Counted from the first letter of the stretch, positions 18,115-28,918 are shown. The stretch is 63,667 bases of DNA from Acetatifactor sp. (GCA_022511465.1 JAFLRM010000014.1:1-63667); one strand, 5' to 3'. The notes: generated by a model from the letters alone, not told the origin. Made by a program: numbers and translations.

Positions 18115-21100
18115 ATGTACAGACAAGTACCTACCAATTTGAACTTTGTGGAACGCGAAAAAAACGTGGAAAAGTTTTGGAATGACAATGACATTTTCAA
18201 AAAGAGCATGGAGCAGCGGAAGGATGGAGAGATGTATACTTTCTACGACGGCCCTCCCACCGCCAACGGAAAGCCTCACATCGGCCATGTTGAGACACGA
18301 ACGATCAAGGATATGATTCCCAGATACCGCGCCATGAAGGGCTGCATGGTGCCTCGTAAGGCCGGCTGGGATACCCACGGTCTGCCTGTGGAGCTGGAGG
18401 TGGAGAAGCTTCTGGGATTGGACGGCAAGGAGCAGATCGAGGAGTATGGTCTGGATCCTTTTATTGTCAAGTGTAAAGAGAGTGTTTGGAAATACAAGGG
18501 CATGTGGGAAGATTTTTCCAAGACCGTCGGCTTCTGGGCGGACATGGATGACCCGTATGTCACTTATCATGACAACTTTATCGAGTCCGAATGGTGGGCG
18601 TTAAAGACCATCTGGGACAAGGGGCTGCTCTATAAAGGTTTCAAGATCGTTCCTTACTGCCCCCGCTGTGGAACCCCGCTTTCCAGCCACGAGGTGGCCC
18701 AGGGATACAAGACGGTCAAGGAGCGTTCCGCGGTAGTTCGCTTTAAGGTGACCGGCGAGGATGCCTATTTTCTGGCATGGACCACAACCCCCTGGACGCT
18801 GCCCTCCAACGTGGCGCTCTGTGTGAACCCGGAGGAGACCTACGTGAAAGTGAAGGCGGCAGACGGTTACACCTATTATATGGCACAGGCCCTGCTGGAT
18901 CGAGTGCTGGGTGAGCTTGCGGAGGAAGGGAAGCCTGCGTATGAGGTGTTGGAAACTTATGTGGGAACCGATCTGGAGCGGAAAGAGTATGAGCCTCTGT
19001 TTGCTTGTGCCGGCGAGGCGGCCGCCAAGCAGAAAAAGAAAGCGCATTTTGTAACTTGTGACACTTATGTCACAATGACGGATGGCACAGGTATTGTTCA
19101 CATTGCGCCCGCATTTGGTGAGGATGATAGCCGTATCGGCAGAAATTATGACCTGCCTTTCGTACAGTTTGTGGATGGCAAGGGAAATCTGACTGAGGAC
19201 ACACCTTATGGTGGAAGGTTTGTAAAGGATGCGGATCCGGATATTTTGAAAGATCTGGACGCGGAGAAAAAGCTTTTCTCAGCTCCAAAGTTTGAGCATG
19301 ATTATCCTTTCTGCTGGAGATGCGACACTCCGCTGATCTACTATGCGAGAGAGTCTTGGTTTATCAAGATGACGGCGGTGCGCGATGATCTGGTGCGCAA
19401 CAACAAGACCATCAACTGGATCCCGGAGTCCATTGGAGAGGGACGTTTTGGCAACTGGCTGGAGAATATTCAGGATTGGGGCGTGTCCCGCAACCGCTAC
19501 TGGGGTACTCCTCTAAACATCTGGGAATGTGGGTGCGGCCATATGCACTCCATCGGCAGCCGCGAGGAATTATTTGATATGAGCGGCGATGAGAAGGCAA
19601 AGACGGTGGAACTGCATCGCCCTTACATTGACGAGATCACGATCAAGTGTCCGGAGTGTGACGGACAGATGAAACGTGTACCTGAGGTGATCGACTGTTG
19701 GTTTGACTCTGGCGCAATGCCTTTTGCGCAGCATCATTATCCATTTGAAAATAAAGAACTTTTTGAGAAGCAGTTCCCGGCACAGTTCATCTCCGAGGCG
19801 GTGGATCAGACCCGCGGATGGTTCTACTCTCTGCTGGCAGAATCCACACTGCTCTTCAACAAGGCGCCCTTTGAGAATGTTATTGTCATGGGCCATGTGC
19901 AGGACGAGAACGGCCAGAAGATGAGCAAGAGCAAGGGCAATGCGGTGGATCCTTTTGAGGCTTTGGAAGAGTATGGCGCAGATGCTATTCGTTGGTACTT
20001 CTACACCAGTTCTGCTCCCTGGCTGCCCAAGCGATTCTCCGGCAAGATCGTACAGGAGGGACAGCGCAAGTTCATGGGGACCCTGTGGAATACTTACGCG
20101 TTCTTTGTGCTGTATGCCAACATTGACAATTTTGATGCCACTAGGTATACATTGGAGTACGACAAGTTGGCTGTCATGGATAAATGGCTGTTATCCCGTT
20201 TGAATACCGCAGTGGGAAAAGCGGATGATAATCTGGATAAATATCGTATTCCCGAGGCGGCCAAGGCTCTTCAGGATTTTGTGGACGAGATGAGCAACTG
20301 GTACGTGAGAAGAAGCCGTGAACGCTTCTGGGCAAAAGGGATGGAGCAGGATAAGATCAATGCTTATATGACCCTGTACACGGCTCTGGTGACCGTCTGT
20401 AAGGCGGCGGCGCCCATGGTTCCGTTCCTGACGGAGGATATTTACCAGAATCTTGTGAGAGGTATTGACGAAAACGCTCCGGAGAGTATTCACCTGTGTG
20501 ATTATCCTGCGGTGGAGCAGTCCTATATTGACAAGAAGCTGGAAGAGGATATGGAGGATGTGCTGGATGCGGTTGTAATGGGCCGTGCATGCCGTAACGA
20601 TGCCGCTATCAAGAACCGTCAGCCCATCAGCAAAATGTATATCAAGGCGAACCTTAAGCTGGACTCCTTTTACACGGATATCATCAAGGATGAGCTGAAT
20701 GTAAAAGAGGTCGTCTTCGCCGATGATGTGAGAGACTTTACCTCCTATACTTTTAAGCCGCAGCTGCGCACGGTAGGCCCCAAGTATGGCAAGCAGCTGG
20801 GTGGCATTCAAAAACAGCTGGCATCCCTGGACGGCAATGCGGCTATGGATGAATTGAATGAGAAAGGAAAACTCTCTTTCACTGTGGACGGCGTGGCAGT
20901 GGAATTAGCCAAAGAAGATCTGCTGATCGACATGACTCAGAAAGAGGGATATGTGTCTCAGGAGGACAACCGTATGACGGTGGTGCTGGATACTAACCTG
21001 ACGGAGGAACTGATCGAGGAAGGGTTTGTGTACGAGGTCATCAGTAAGATTCAGACCATGCGCAAGGAAGCCGGTTTTGAGGTGATGGATCACATCAAGG

Positions 21101-21267
21101 TGTCTGTCAACAACAATGAGAAGCTGGCGGTGATCGTGAGTCGCAACAGCGAGACGATCTCCGGAAAGGTTTTGGCGGACGAGATCACAAGCGGCGTATC
21201 ACTTTCCGTCTCCAAGGAATGGGATGTAAATGGGGAGAAAGTTACCATCGCTGTAGAAAAAGTGTAA
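18115..21267 (+). CDS. ileS: Isoleucyl-tRNA synthetase
   Basis: Class I synthetase that charges tRNA(Ile). The HIGH motif is residues 55-58 (PTANGKPHIGHVETR) and KMSKS starts at Lys602. The editing domain lies between them, with GWDTHGLPVELEVEK near residue 85, and an anticodon-binding helical domain follows. At 1050 residues it is of the long, eukaryote-like IleS2 type rather than the roughly 930-residue form; that type is known for low mupirocin sensitivity, which I infer only from length and sequence style. It is monocistronic, controlled by the T-box and closed by the terminator at 21276. Confidence 0.98.
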   Translation: MYRQVPTNLNFVEREKNVEKFWNDNDIFKKSMEQRKDGEMYTFYDGPPTANGKPHIGHVETRTIKDMIPRYRAMKGCMVPRKAGWDTHGLPVELEVEKLLGLDGKEQIEEYGLDPFIVKCKESVWKYKGMWEDFSKTVGFWADMDDPYVTYHDNFIESEWWALKTIWDKGLLYKGFKIVPYCPRCGTPLSSHEVAQGYKTVKERSAVVRFKVTGEDAYFLAWTTTPWTLPSNVALCVNPEETYVKVKAADGYTYYMAQALLDRVLGELAEEGKPAYEVLETYVGTDLERKEYEPLFACAGEAAAKQKKKAHFVTCDTYVTMTDGTGIVHIAPAFGEDDSRIGRNYDLPFVQFVDGKGNLTEDTPYGGRFVKDADPDILKDLDAEKKLFSAPKFEHDYPFCWRCDTPLIYYARESWFIKMTAVRDDLVRNNKTINWIPESIGEGRFGNWLENIQDWGVSRNRYWGTPLNIWECGCGHMHSIGSREELFDMSGDEKAKTVELHRPYIDEITIKCPECDGQMKRVPEVIDCWFDSGAMPFAQHHYPFENKELFEKQFPAQFISEAVDQTRGWFYSLLAESTLLFNKAPFENVIVMGHVQDENGQKMSKSKGNAVDPFEALEEYGADAIRWYFYTSSAPWLPKRFSGKIVQEGQRKFMGTLWNTYAFFVLYANIDNFDATRYTLEYDKLAVMDKWLLSRLNTAVGKADDNLDKYRIPEAAKALQDFVDEMSNWYVRRSRERFWAKGMEQDKINAYMTLYTALVTVCKAAAPMVPFLTEDIYQNLVRGIDENAPESIHLCDYPAVEQSYIDKKLEEDMEDVLDAVVMGRACRNDAAIKNRQPISKMYIKANLKLDSFYTDIIKDELNVKEVVFADDVRDFTSYTFKPQLRTVGPKYGKQLGGIQKQLASLDGNAAMDELNEKGKLSFTVDGVAVELAKEDLLIDMTQKEGYVSQEDNRMTVVLDTNLTEELIEEGFVYEVISKIQTMRKEAGFEVMDHIKVSVNNNEKLAVIVSRNSETISGKVLADEITSGVSLSVSKEWDVNGEKVTIAVEKV

Positions 21268-21275
21268 GAGACGGG

Positions 21276-21311
21276 GCTGACACCGGGGTGAGTCTGGTGT
21301 CAGCTTTTTTT
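21276..21311 (+). terminator. Terminator of ileS
   Basis: Perfect 9-bp stem GCTGACACC/GGTGTCAGC (21276-21284, 21296-21304) followed by seven T. Confidence 0.95.
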
Positions 21312-21340
21312 GGAAAAGAAAAAGAAAATATGAAAAATAG

Positions 21341-21369
21341 TTGGAATCGTTCCCGATCTTTGATATAAT
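21341..21369 (+). promoter_or_regulatory. SigmaA promoter of glgP
   Basis: TTGGAA (21341-21346), a 17-nt spacer, then TATAAT (21364-21369), about 45 bases before the GTG start. Confidence 0.75.
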
Positions 21370-21414
21370 AATAGCGATTATGTATTACATACAGCACCGA
21401 AAGGAGAGCAAGAA

Positions 21415-23940
21415 GTGAAGAACATAACGAATAAGAACAGCAATACGACCACGACAACTGCTAATTCCAAGAAAAACATTAAGTTTGACAAAGAGCTTTT
21501 TAAGAGAAGCGTTTTGTATAATGTTAAGACTCTGTACCGTAAGACTTTGGAGGAGGCAACTCCCCAGCAGATTTTTCAGGCTGTCTCCTATGCGATCAAG
21601 GATCAGATCGTGGACAACTGGATGGACACCCAGAAGGCATATGAGAAGAAAGACGCCAAGATGGTATATTACATGTCCATGGAGTTCCTTATGGGGCGTG
21701 CGCTGGGCAACAATATGATCAATATGCAGGCTTACAAGCCTGTGAAGGAAGCTTTGGATGAGTTGGGGCTGGATCTGAACGCTATTGAGGATCAGGAGCC
21801 CGATGCGGCTTTGGGCAACGGTGGTCTGGGACGTCTTGCGGCCTGCTTTATGGATTCCCTGGCAACGCTGGGATATCCCGCATATGGATGTGGGATCCGC
21901 TATCGCTATGGTATGTTCAAGCAGCAGATTCGCGATGGCTATCAGGTGGAGGTTCCCGATGCATGGCTGGAGAACGGCAATCCCTTTGAGCTTCGCAGAC
22001 CGGAGTATTCCAAGATTGTCAAGTTTGGCGGTTATGTGTCCGTACATACAGATGACAAGGGCAGAAACATCTTTACGCAGGAGGGATATCAGTCCGTCAA
22101 GGCAGTTCCCTTTGATTTTCCGGTCATCGGATACGGCAACGGTATTGTAAACACTCTTCGTATCTGGGATGCGGAGCCGGTGGAGTGCTTCAAGCTGGAT
22201 TCCTTTGACAAGGGTGACTATCAGAAAGCGGTGGAGCAGGAGAATCTGGCACGAAATATCGTGGAGGTACTCTATCCCAACGACAACCACTATGCCGGCA
22301 AAGAGCTTCGTTTAAAGCAGCAGTATTTCTTCATCTCTGCATCCGTGCAGGAGGCTGTGGAGAAGTACATGAGAACACATGATGATATTCGTAAGTTCCA
22401 CGAGAAGGTAACGTTCCAGTTGAACGACACCCACCCCACCGTGGCGATCGCGGAGTTGATGCGTGTGCTGATGGATGACTATTATCTCACTTGGGAGGAG
22501 GCCTGGGAGGTTACCACCAAGACTTGTGCCTACACCAACCACACCATCATGGCTGAGGCGCTGGAGAAATGGCCTATTGAACTGTTCTCCAGACTGCTTC
22601 CCAGAGTATATCAGATCGTGGAAGAGATCAACCGCAGATTTATCATTGAAGTTGAAAATAGATACAACAATGTTCCGGGCGTTGATGTGCATGATAAGAT
22701 CCGCAAGATGGCGATCATCTACGATGGACAGGTGAAGATGGCTCATATGGCTATCGTGGCAGGCTATTCCGTAAACGGTGTGGCACAGCTGCACACGGAG
22801 ATCCTGAAGAAGCAGGAGCTGAGAGACTTCTACGATATGTATCCGGAGCGTTTTAACAACAAGACCAACGGTATTACTCAGAGACGTTTCCTGCTGCATG
22901 GCAATCCTCTCCTGGCGGATTGGGTTACCGCACATGTGGGTGCCGATTGGATCACGGATCTGCCTCAGATCAGCCGTCTGAAAGTGTATGCGGATGACAA
23001 GAAGGCACAGCAGGAGTTCATGAATATCAAGTACCAGAACAAGGTGCGTCTGGCGCAGTATATACTGGAGCACAACGGCATTGAGGTCAATCCCCGCTCC
23101 ATTTTCGACGTACAGGTGAAGCGTCTCCACGAGTACAAGAGACAGCTTCTGAACATCCTGCATGTGATGTACCTCTACAATGAGCTGAAAGAGCATCCTG
23201 AGAAAGATTTCTATCCCAGAACCTTTATTTTCGGAGCGAAGGCAGCGGCGGGTTACTATAATGCAAAGCTCACTATTAAGCTGATCAATTCCGTGGCGGA
23301 TGTGATCAACAACGATGCCTCCATAGACGGCAAGATGAAGGTTGTATTCATTGAAAACTACAATGTCTCCAATGCAGAGATCATCTTTGCGGCGGCGGAT
23401 GTGTCCGAGCAGATTTCTACTGCAAGTAAGGAGGCCTCTGGAACCGGCAATATGAAGTTTATGTTGAATGGAGCACTGACCTTGGGCACTATGGATGGTG
23501 CTAATGTGGAGATCGTGGAGGAAGTTGGTCAGGAGAACGCCTTCATCTTCGGTTTGAGCTCCGATGAGGTTATCCAGTTTGAGAATTACGGCGGCTATGA
23601 CCCTATGGAGATCTTCAACAATGATCAGGATGTCCGCAAGGTGCTTATGCAGTTGATCAACGGAACCTATGCTCCCAACGATCCGGAACTGTTCCGCCCT
23701 CTGTATAATTCCTTGCTGAATACGCAGTCCAGCGCCAAGGCAGACACTTACTTCATCCTGAAGGACTTCAAGTCCTACGCAGATGCACAGAAACGCGTGG
23801 AGGAGGCATATAAGGATGAGGCTGGCTGGGCTAAGAGTGCTATCTTAAATGTGGCATGCTCCGGCAAGTTCACTTCTGACAGAACCATTCAGCAGTATGT
23901 GGATGAGATCTGGCATTTGGATAAGGTTGTGCTGAAGTAA
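21415..23940 (+). CDS. glgP: Glycogen/maltodextrin phosphorylase
   Basis: Cytosolic PLP enzyme that releases glucose-1-phosphate from alpha-1,4-glucan ends. The 841-residue length is full size. Landmarks are ALGNGGLGRLAACF, QLNDTHPTVAIAELMR, RLHEYKRQLLN and the PLP site EASGTGNMKFMLNGA with Lys681. It begins with GTG, placed 8 bases after aaggag; no in-frame ATG fits better. A short Asn/Thr/Lys-rich N-terminal extension precedes the conserved region. It has its own promoter and terminator, so it is not in a glycogen synthesis operon here. Confidence 0.97.
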   Translation: MKNITNKNSNTTTTTANSKKNIKFDKELFKRSVLYNVKTLYRKTLEEATPQQIFQAVSYAIKDQIVDNWMDTQKAYEKKDAKMVYYMSMEFLMGRALGNNMINMQAYKPVKEALDELGLDLNAIEDQEPDAALGNGGLGRLAACFMDSLATLGYPAYGCGIRYRYGMFKQQIRDGYQVEVPDAWLENGNPFELRRPEYSKIVKFGGYVSVHTDDKGRNIFTQEGYQSVKAVPFDFPVIGYGNGIVNTLRIWDAEPVECFKLDSFDKGDYQKAVEQENLARNIVEVLYPNDNHYAGKELRLKQQYFFISASVQEAVEKYMRTHDDIRKFHEKVTFQLNDTHPTVAIAELMRVLMDDYYLTWEEAWEVTTKTCAYTNHTIMAEALEKWPIELFSRLLPRVYQIVEEINRRFIIEVENRYNNVPGVDVHDKIRKMAIIYDGQVKMAHMAIVAGYSVNGVAQLHTEILKKQELRDFYDMYPERFNNKTNGITQRRFLLHGNPLLADWVTAHVGADWITDLPQISRLKVYADDKKAQQEFMNIKYQNKVRLAQYILEHNGIEVNPRSIFDVQVKRLHEYKRQLLNILHVMYLYNELKEHPEKDFYPRTFIFGAKAAAGYYNAKLTIKLINSVADVINNDASIDGKMKVVFIENYNVSNAEIIFAAADVSEQISTASKEASGTGNMKFMLNGALTLGTMDGANVEIVEEVGQENAFIFGLSSDEVIQFENYGGYDPMEIFNNDQDVRKVLMQLINGTYAPNDPELFRPLYNSLLNTQSSAKADTYFILKDFKSYADAQKRVEEAYKDEAGWAKSAILNVACSGKFTSDRTIQQYVDEIWHLDKVVLK

Positions 23941-23973
23941 GTTATTTTGGATGGAACATTATACAATAAATTA

Positions 23974-24013
23974 GGAGACACACATGTGGCAGATGCCCGC
24001 GTGTGTCTCTTTA
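23974..24013 (+). terminator. Terminator-like hairpin between glgP and the hydratase gene
   Basis: GAGACACAC (23975-23983) pairs perfectly with GTGTGTCTC (24001-24009), followed by TTTAAT. The T-run is short, so termination may be partial and the hydratase gene may also be read from the glgP promoter. Confidence 0.6.
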
Positions 24014-24034
24014 ATAAAGACTGGAGGAAATATT

Positions 24035-26326
24035 ATGATCACATTATTGGAAAGCGGTGCTTATCTGCTGAACGGGCAAGAGATTATTCCGGATAGTGCG
24101 GACGCACAGGCGGCGATCAAGGCAAAGACGGGAAAAGATATTTCAAAAGAGGAAGCGTCCAAGAATACCATCGCGTATGGCATTTTGAAGGATCATAATA
24201 CCTCCGGAAACATGGAGAAGCTGAAGATCCGCTTTGACAAGTTGACCAGCCACGATATTACGTTTGTTGGGATCATTCAGACCGCGAGGGCGTCAGGGCT
24301 CCAGAAGTTCCCCATGCCCTATGTGCTGACCAACTGCCACAACTCTCTGTGTGCAGTGGGAGGCACCATCAACGAGGATGACCACATGTTTGGTCTCACC
24401 TGTGCCAAGAAATATGGCGGTGTCTATGTACCTCCTCATCAGGCGGTCATTCACCAATTTGCCAGAGAGATGCTGGCAGGCGGTGGTAAAATGATCCTGG
24501 GATCTGATTCCCATACTCGTTATGGTGCCCTTGGTACTATGGCTATGGGAGAGGGGGGCCCTGAGCTGGTAAAGCAGCTCTTAAACCAAACCTATGACAT
24601 CAATATGCCCGGCGTGGTGGGAGTGTACTTAAAGGGTGCTCCCGTCAAGGGCGTTGGTCCTCAGGATGTGGCCCTTGCCATTATTGGTGCCGTCTTTAAG
24701 AACGGCTATGTAAAAAATAAGGTGATGGAGTTTGTGGGCCCCGGTGTGAGTGCTCTCAGCGCGGATTTCCGCATTGGTATTGACGTTATGACTACCGAGA
24801 CTACCTGTCTGTCCTCCATCTGGCGCACCGACAACCAGATCAAGGAGTTCTATGATATTCATGACAGAAGCGAGGAGTATAAAGAGTTGGATCCTGGGGA
24901 GGTTACTTATTATGACGGCGTGATCGAGGTGGATCTGGATAAGGTGCGTCCTATGATCGCAATGCCTTTCCATCCCAGCAATACATACACCATCGAAGAA
25001 CTGAACGCAAATCTCATGGATATTCTGGACGAGACCGAGAAGCGCGCGCTGGTGAGTCTGGACGGCGCGGTGGAGTATCATCTGAAGGACAAAGTAAAGG
25101 ATGGCAAGTTTGTGGTGGATCAGGGTATCATCGCAGGCTGCGCCGGCGGTGGCTTCGAGAATATCTGTGCGGCAGCCGATATTTTAAAGGACAGATATAT
25201 TGGTTCCGATGGTTTTACTTTGAGTGTGTATCCTGCCTCTATGCCGATATACATGGAACTGATCCGAAACGGCTGTGCAGCAACTATCCTGGAGACCGGT
25301 GCGGTGATGAAGACGGCGTTCTGCGGCCCTTGTTTTGGTGCAGGCGACACGCCGGCTAACAACGCTTTCAGTATCCGGCACTCCACCAGAAACTTCCCCA
25401 ACCGTGAGGGATCCAAATTGCAGAGCGGTCAGATTTCCTCCGTGGCGCTGATGGATGCCAGATCGATCGCGGCGACGGCGGCCAATCAGGGTGTGCTGAC
25501 TCCCGCCACCGAGTTTGACGGCGAGCTTGGCAAGTATAAATATCACTTTGACGCGAAGATATATGAGAACAGAGTCTTTGACTCCAAGGGTGTGGCGGAT
25601 CCTGACACGGAGATCCAGTTTGGCCCCAATATCAAGGACTGGCCTCAGATGGGCGCGCTGCCTGAAAATCTGGTGCTTAAAGTGGTGTCTGAGATCCACG
25701 ATCCGGTGACCACCACGGACGAGTTGATTCCATCCGGCGAGACCTCCTCCTATCGCTCCAATCCCTTGGGCCTGGCGGAGTTTACCTTGAGCCGCAAGGA
25801 TCCCCAGTATGTGGGGCGCGCCAAGGAAGTGCAGAAGGCGGAGAAGCTTAGAATGCAGGGAGAGCACCCCTGCGGCGAGTGTCCTTGGGTGAAGGATGTA
25901 ATGAATGTGGTGAAGGCACAGTTTGCGGATGCCGACCACACCAACACCGGCTTTGGCTCCACCATTTTTGCGGTGAAGCCCGGCGACGGTTCTGCCCGCG
26001 AGCAGGCGGCTTCCTGCCAGAAGGTGCTGGGCGGCTGGGCCAATATTGCCAATGAGTACGCCACTAAACGTTACCGTTCTAACTTGATCAACTGGGGTAT
26101 GCTCCCTTTCTTGATCAAAGAGGGAGAGTTGCCTTTTCATAATCTGGATTATCTGTTTATCCCCGGTATCAAGAAGGCTGTGGAGGATAAGGCGGAAGTG
26201 ATCAAGGCGTACAATGTGAAAGAAGGCGGGCTGCAAGAGTTCGAGCTTCGTCTGGGCGAGTTGACCGATGAGGAACGTCAGATCATTCTGAAAGGATGCC
26301 TGATCAACTATAACAGGGTAGATTAA
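24035..26326 (+). CDS. Aconitase-family hydratase
   Basis: A 763-residue member of the aconitase/isopropylmalate dehydratase superfamily. The [4Fe-4S] ligands are visible: Cys369 in [10 protein letters not shown], then Cys430 and Cys433 in FCGPCFG. The swivel domain follows near the C-terminus. Active-site segments include LTNCHNSL and [18 protein letters not shown]. The exact substrate is open: it could be citrate/isocitrate, but this branch in Clostridia is usually just called hydratase, and no citrate synthase or isocitrate dehydrogenase gene is nearby. The start at 24035 follows ggaggaaatatt. The GT39-like gene starts 21 bases downstream. Confidence 0.88.
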   Translation: MITLLESGAYLLNGQEIIPDSADAQAAIKAKTGKDISKEEASKNTIAYGILKDHNTSGNMEKLKIRFDKLTSHDITFVGIIQTARASGLQKFPMPYVLTNCHNSLCAVGGTINEDDHMFGLTCAKKYGGVYVPPHQAVIHQFAREMLAGGGKMILGSDSHTRYGALGTMAMGEGGPELVKQLLNQTYDINMPGVVGVYLKGAPVKGVGPQDVALAIIGAVFKNGYVKNKVMEFVGPGVSALSADFRIGIDVMTTETTCLSSIWRTDNQIKEFYDIHDRSEEYKELDPGEVTYYDGVIEVDLDKVRPMIAMPFHPSNTYTIEELNANLMDILDETEKRALVSLDGAVEYHLKDKVKDGKFVVDQGIIAGCAGGGFENICAAADILKDRYIGSDGFTLSVYPASMPIYMELIRNGCAATILETGAVMKTAFCGPCFGAGDTPANNAFSIRHSTRNFPNREGSKLQSGQISSVALMDARSIAATAANQGVLTPATEFDGELGKYKYHFDAKIYENRVFDSKGVADPDTEIQFGPNIKDWPQMGALPENLVLKVVSEIHDPVTTTDELIPSGETSSYRSNPLGLAEFTLSRKDPQYVGRAKEVQKAEKLRMQGEHPCGECPWVKDVMNVVKAQFADADHTNTGFGSTIFAVKPGDGSAREQAASCQKVLGGWANIANEYATKRYRSNLINWGMLPFLIKEGELPFHNLDYLFIPGIKKAVEDKAEVIKAYNVKEGGLQEFELRLGELTDEERQIILKGCLINYNRVD

Positions 26327-26347
26327 GGTGATAAATAGAGGTGTGTA

Positions 26348-27778
26348 ATGAAAAAGCGAGATCTTTTTTTGCCATATGTGGTAGCATTACTGTTGTGTGT
26401 CTGTATATCCATCCCGGTTTTTTCCAACAGTATTGTGATGGACGAGGCCTACTCCATTGAACTCGTCAGAGGAAGTATGGGAGAGATTATCCGTGGTACG
26501 GCGGGTGACGTGCATCCTCCGCTGTATTACCTGATCCTTAAGATATCTGCATTCTTTGGTGGTGAGGATCTGATGAAATACAGGTTTGTGACCGCGCTGG
26601 CCACCTATCTGAATCTCCTTTGGCTGGGCGCCACTGTGATACGAAAGCGCTGGGGCAGCAAGGTTTCGCTTTTTTATTTGCTTTGGTTTGGACTGTCCTA
26701 CAGTACGATTGAAAAAAGCACACTAGTCAGGATGTATTCTTGGGGAGCATTTTTTGTTACAGCGTCGGCACTGTTTCTTTTTGCCTACTATGAAAAAAGC
26801 AAGGTGCGGGATCTGGTCGTGGGTGTTTTGATGACCTTAGGGGCTATGTACTCGCATTATTATGCGGTGATGGCGGTCTTTTCAGCTTGGTTGGTGTTGC
26901 TCGTGGCCATTTGGCTGCGTGATCGGAAACAAATTTGGAAAATTTTGCTATGCGGCGTGGTGATCGGACTAGGATACCTACCTTGGCTTGGTGTGGTTCT
27001 GCAGCAGAGCAGAAAAGTTTCCAATAGTTATTGGATCACTTCATTTGACTGGAACGAATGGTTTTCCACCCCTGCGTTACTGATGGACAACATCTTTAAT
27101 GGTTTGGGGATTGCCATGTATTTCCTTATTTTTGTATTGTTTGTTCGAGCGATCATCCGCAAAAAAATTGATGCCTTGGCGTCTATGACAGTTTTTCTGG
27201 GGACAATGTTTATAGGTGCCCTTTTATCCCTTATAGTAGCGCCGATCTGGACCCCCAGATATCTTTATGTGGCTTGGGGTATGCTCTCTTTGTTTGCGGC
27301 CATTGTGATCGGTGAGGATGGAAGCTTGCATATGCTTCTGGCACAGGGAGGGCTTTTCATACTTTTGTGCGTTATGGGATTCTTTTCTGTGAGGACGATG
27401 CTGCAGGATGAACTGATGACGTCCACCGCGTCCGAGTGGGTGGCCTATCTAAAGGAGAATGTGGAGGCCGATGCCTGTCTGATCGTCGATGATCCCTACG
27501 AGCATTATGTGGTTTATCGATATTATCTGCCGGAGGCAGATTTTGTCATGGTGGAGGAACTGACCGCACTGGGTGGGAAGAGATCCCTTACTGATATCCT
27601 GAATGGAGACCAGCAGCTGTGGTATGTCGTTAATGATATAATGCCCAGATGTGGTGTGACACGAATGTCAGAATTGATGGAGGCGGAAGGATTTGAGATA
27701 GAGCAGACGGCCTACTATACAATTCAGGATAAGCGTCTGGAAGTGTTCGCAATAGGAGAAAGAGCCCATGAAGAATAA
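26348..27778 (+). CDS. GT39-like polytopic membrane glycosyltransferase
   Basis: A 476-residue protein with about ten transmembrane helices. Right after helix 1 are MDEAYSIE and GDVHPPLYYLIL, the acidic pair and HPP motif typical of the GT39/PMT-like GT-C group that takes sugars from polyprenyl phosphate. The C-terminal 110 residues are a soluble outside domain. The gene shares its last 11 bases with the start of the small membrane protein at 27768, so the two are translationally coupled and may work together. The target is unknown; wall polymers or surface proteins are candidates. Confidence 0.78.
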   Translation: MKKRDLFLPYVVALLLCVCISIPVFSNSIVMDEAYSIELVRGSMGEIIRGTAGDVHPPLYYLILKISAFFGGEDLMKYRFVTALATYLNLLWLGATVIRKRWGSKVSLFYLLWFGLSYSTIEKSTLVRMYSWGAFFVTASALFLFAYYEKSKVRDLVVGVLMTLGAMYSHYYAVMAVFSAWLVLLVAIWLRDRKQIWKILLCGVVIGLGYLPWLGVVLQQSRKVSNSYWITSFDWNEWFSTPALLMDNIFNGLGIAMYFLIFVLFVRAIIRKKIDALASMTVFLGTMFIGALLSLIVAPIWTPRYLYVAWGMLSLFAAIVIGEDGSLHMLLAQGGLFILLCVMGFFSVRTMLQDELMTSTASEWVAYLKENVEADACLIVDDPYEHYVVYRYYLPEADFVMVEELTALGGKRSLTDILNGDQQLWYVVNDIMPRCGVTRMSELMEAEGFEIEQTAYYTIQDKRLEVFAIGERAHEE

Positions 27779-28403
27779 CAGAAGAGGTTTAGTGGAAACA
27801 GGAATTTTTTTATTCTGTGCGCTGCTGATCGGAGTTTTGGGGACATTTGCGATATACCGCCTTTTTCCACAGTATCTGTGCTACACCGTACAGAATGTAC
27901 ATGCCAGTGAATTGTATGATCGGCAGGATCTGGAATTGTCAAAAGCAGTGCGTTACATGGAGTATTTTACGCCGACCGGAGATTATATAAAGAGTATTTT
28001 TATCAATCTTAGAGGGAATACGCAGAATGATGAAACCCGTGTGTCAGGAACTCTGTTGGAGGAAGGCGGCAACGTGATAGCCCGAAGTAATTTTGAGGTG
28101 GGTGATATTCAAGACAGCGCATTTCGCGAATTTTCTATTGAAAAATGGGTGAATGCAGGTCAGGTGTACCAATTTGTGGTTGACTTTCCGGCGGATGCAG
28201 ATGTGAGTGTGACCTTCGGTCCTGAGGATATCGGCCCGGAGGAGCATGTCAGCGGAGAATTGGATGGAAGAAATGACGAAGGTGTCATGTATATGCAATA
28301 CTCCTATGGAAGCTACAGCAGAAAGCTGCTAGCCTTCTGGTTTTTGGTTTTTACTGTGTCTGCTTATTTGATCGGCGATTGTTTTCTTTTTAAAAAGAAG
28401 TGA
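27768..28403 (+). CDS. Small membrane protein coupled to the GT39-like gene
   Basis: A 211-residue protein with an N-terminal helix (about 8-30), an outside domain of about 140 residues rich in beta-type sequence, and a C-terminal helix (about 185-205). I do not recognise the family. The layout, a beta domain held between two helices, resembles the N-terminal outside domain of the membrane proteins at 57294 and 59549, but as a separate chain. The start overlaps the upstream gene by 11 bases. An accessory subunit of the glycosyltransferase is a reasonable inference. Confidence 0.7.
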   Translation: MKNNRRGLVETGIFLFCALLIGVLGTFAIYRLFPQYLCYTVQNVHASELYDRQDLELSKAVRYMEYFTPTGDYIKSIFINLRGNTQNDETRVSGTLLEEGGNVIARSNFEVGDIQDSAFREFSIEKWVNAGQVYQFVVDFPADADVSVTFGPEDIGPEEHVSGELDGRNDEGVMYMQYSYGSYSRKLLAFWFLVFTVSAYLIGDCFLFKKK

Positions 28404-28438
28404 TACCGTCAAATAAAATGCAAGGAGAATAAACGCTA

Positions 28439-28918
28439 ATGGATCTTAACAAACCGATAACCAATCCCATGCTTGTAGGTGCGATGGAGCTTTTGAAAGC
28501 GGAGGACACTCCGGATCACAGAAGATTATTTGTGGATGAGGTCATGAAAGCGACTTTTCTAATGCCTGCAGTTGTGACACCCGTGCCGCAACCGGGGGAA
28601 GACAGAAAGGTAAAGTTTCAGCCGGGCAGCAAGATTCAGTTTCCTATGCTGACAGCGCCGGATGGTAAGCAGTTTTTCATGGCGTACACAGACTGGACGG
28701 AGCTGAAAAAGTGGAAGGATGAGGAAAACCAGCAGACTTTCGCATTTCGTTTTCCGGACTATGCGGACATGCTCTTTCGCAAGACACCGGATGGCAAGGA
28801 AAGCCCTGCCAGCGGCTTTATCATCAATCCTTTTGGTGGTAATATGGTGATCACAAAGGAGGTTGCGGCAAATTGGATGGCCGTGATCCTGAAGCAGTCA
28901 CAGCCTGAAAAAGACTAA
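28439..28918 (+). CDS. SseB-like protein
   Basis: A 159-residue soluble protein with the SseB N-terminal domain pattern: an N-terminal helix, LFVDEVMKATFLMPAVV, then IQFPMLTAPDGKQFFMAYTDW and a C-terminal FIINPFGGNMVITKE. Members are widespread in Firmicutes; their cellular role is poorly known. The ribosome binding site is caaggagaataaacgct. Its stop codon TAA is also part of the -35 element of the sigma28 promoter of the next transcription unit. Confidence 0.8.
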   Translation: MDLNKPITNPMLVGAMELLKAEDTPDHRRLFVDEVMKATFLMPAVVTPVPQPGEDRKVKFQPGSKIQFPMLTAPDGKQFFMAYTDWTELKKWKDEENQQTFAFRFPDYADMLFRKTPDGKESPASGFIINPFGGNMVITKEVAANWMAVILKQSQPEKD

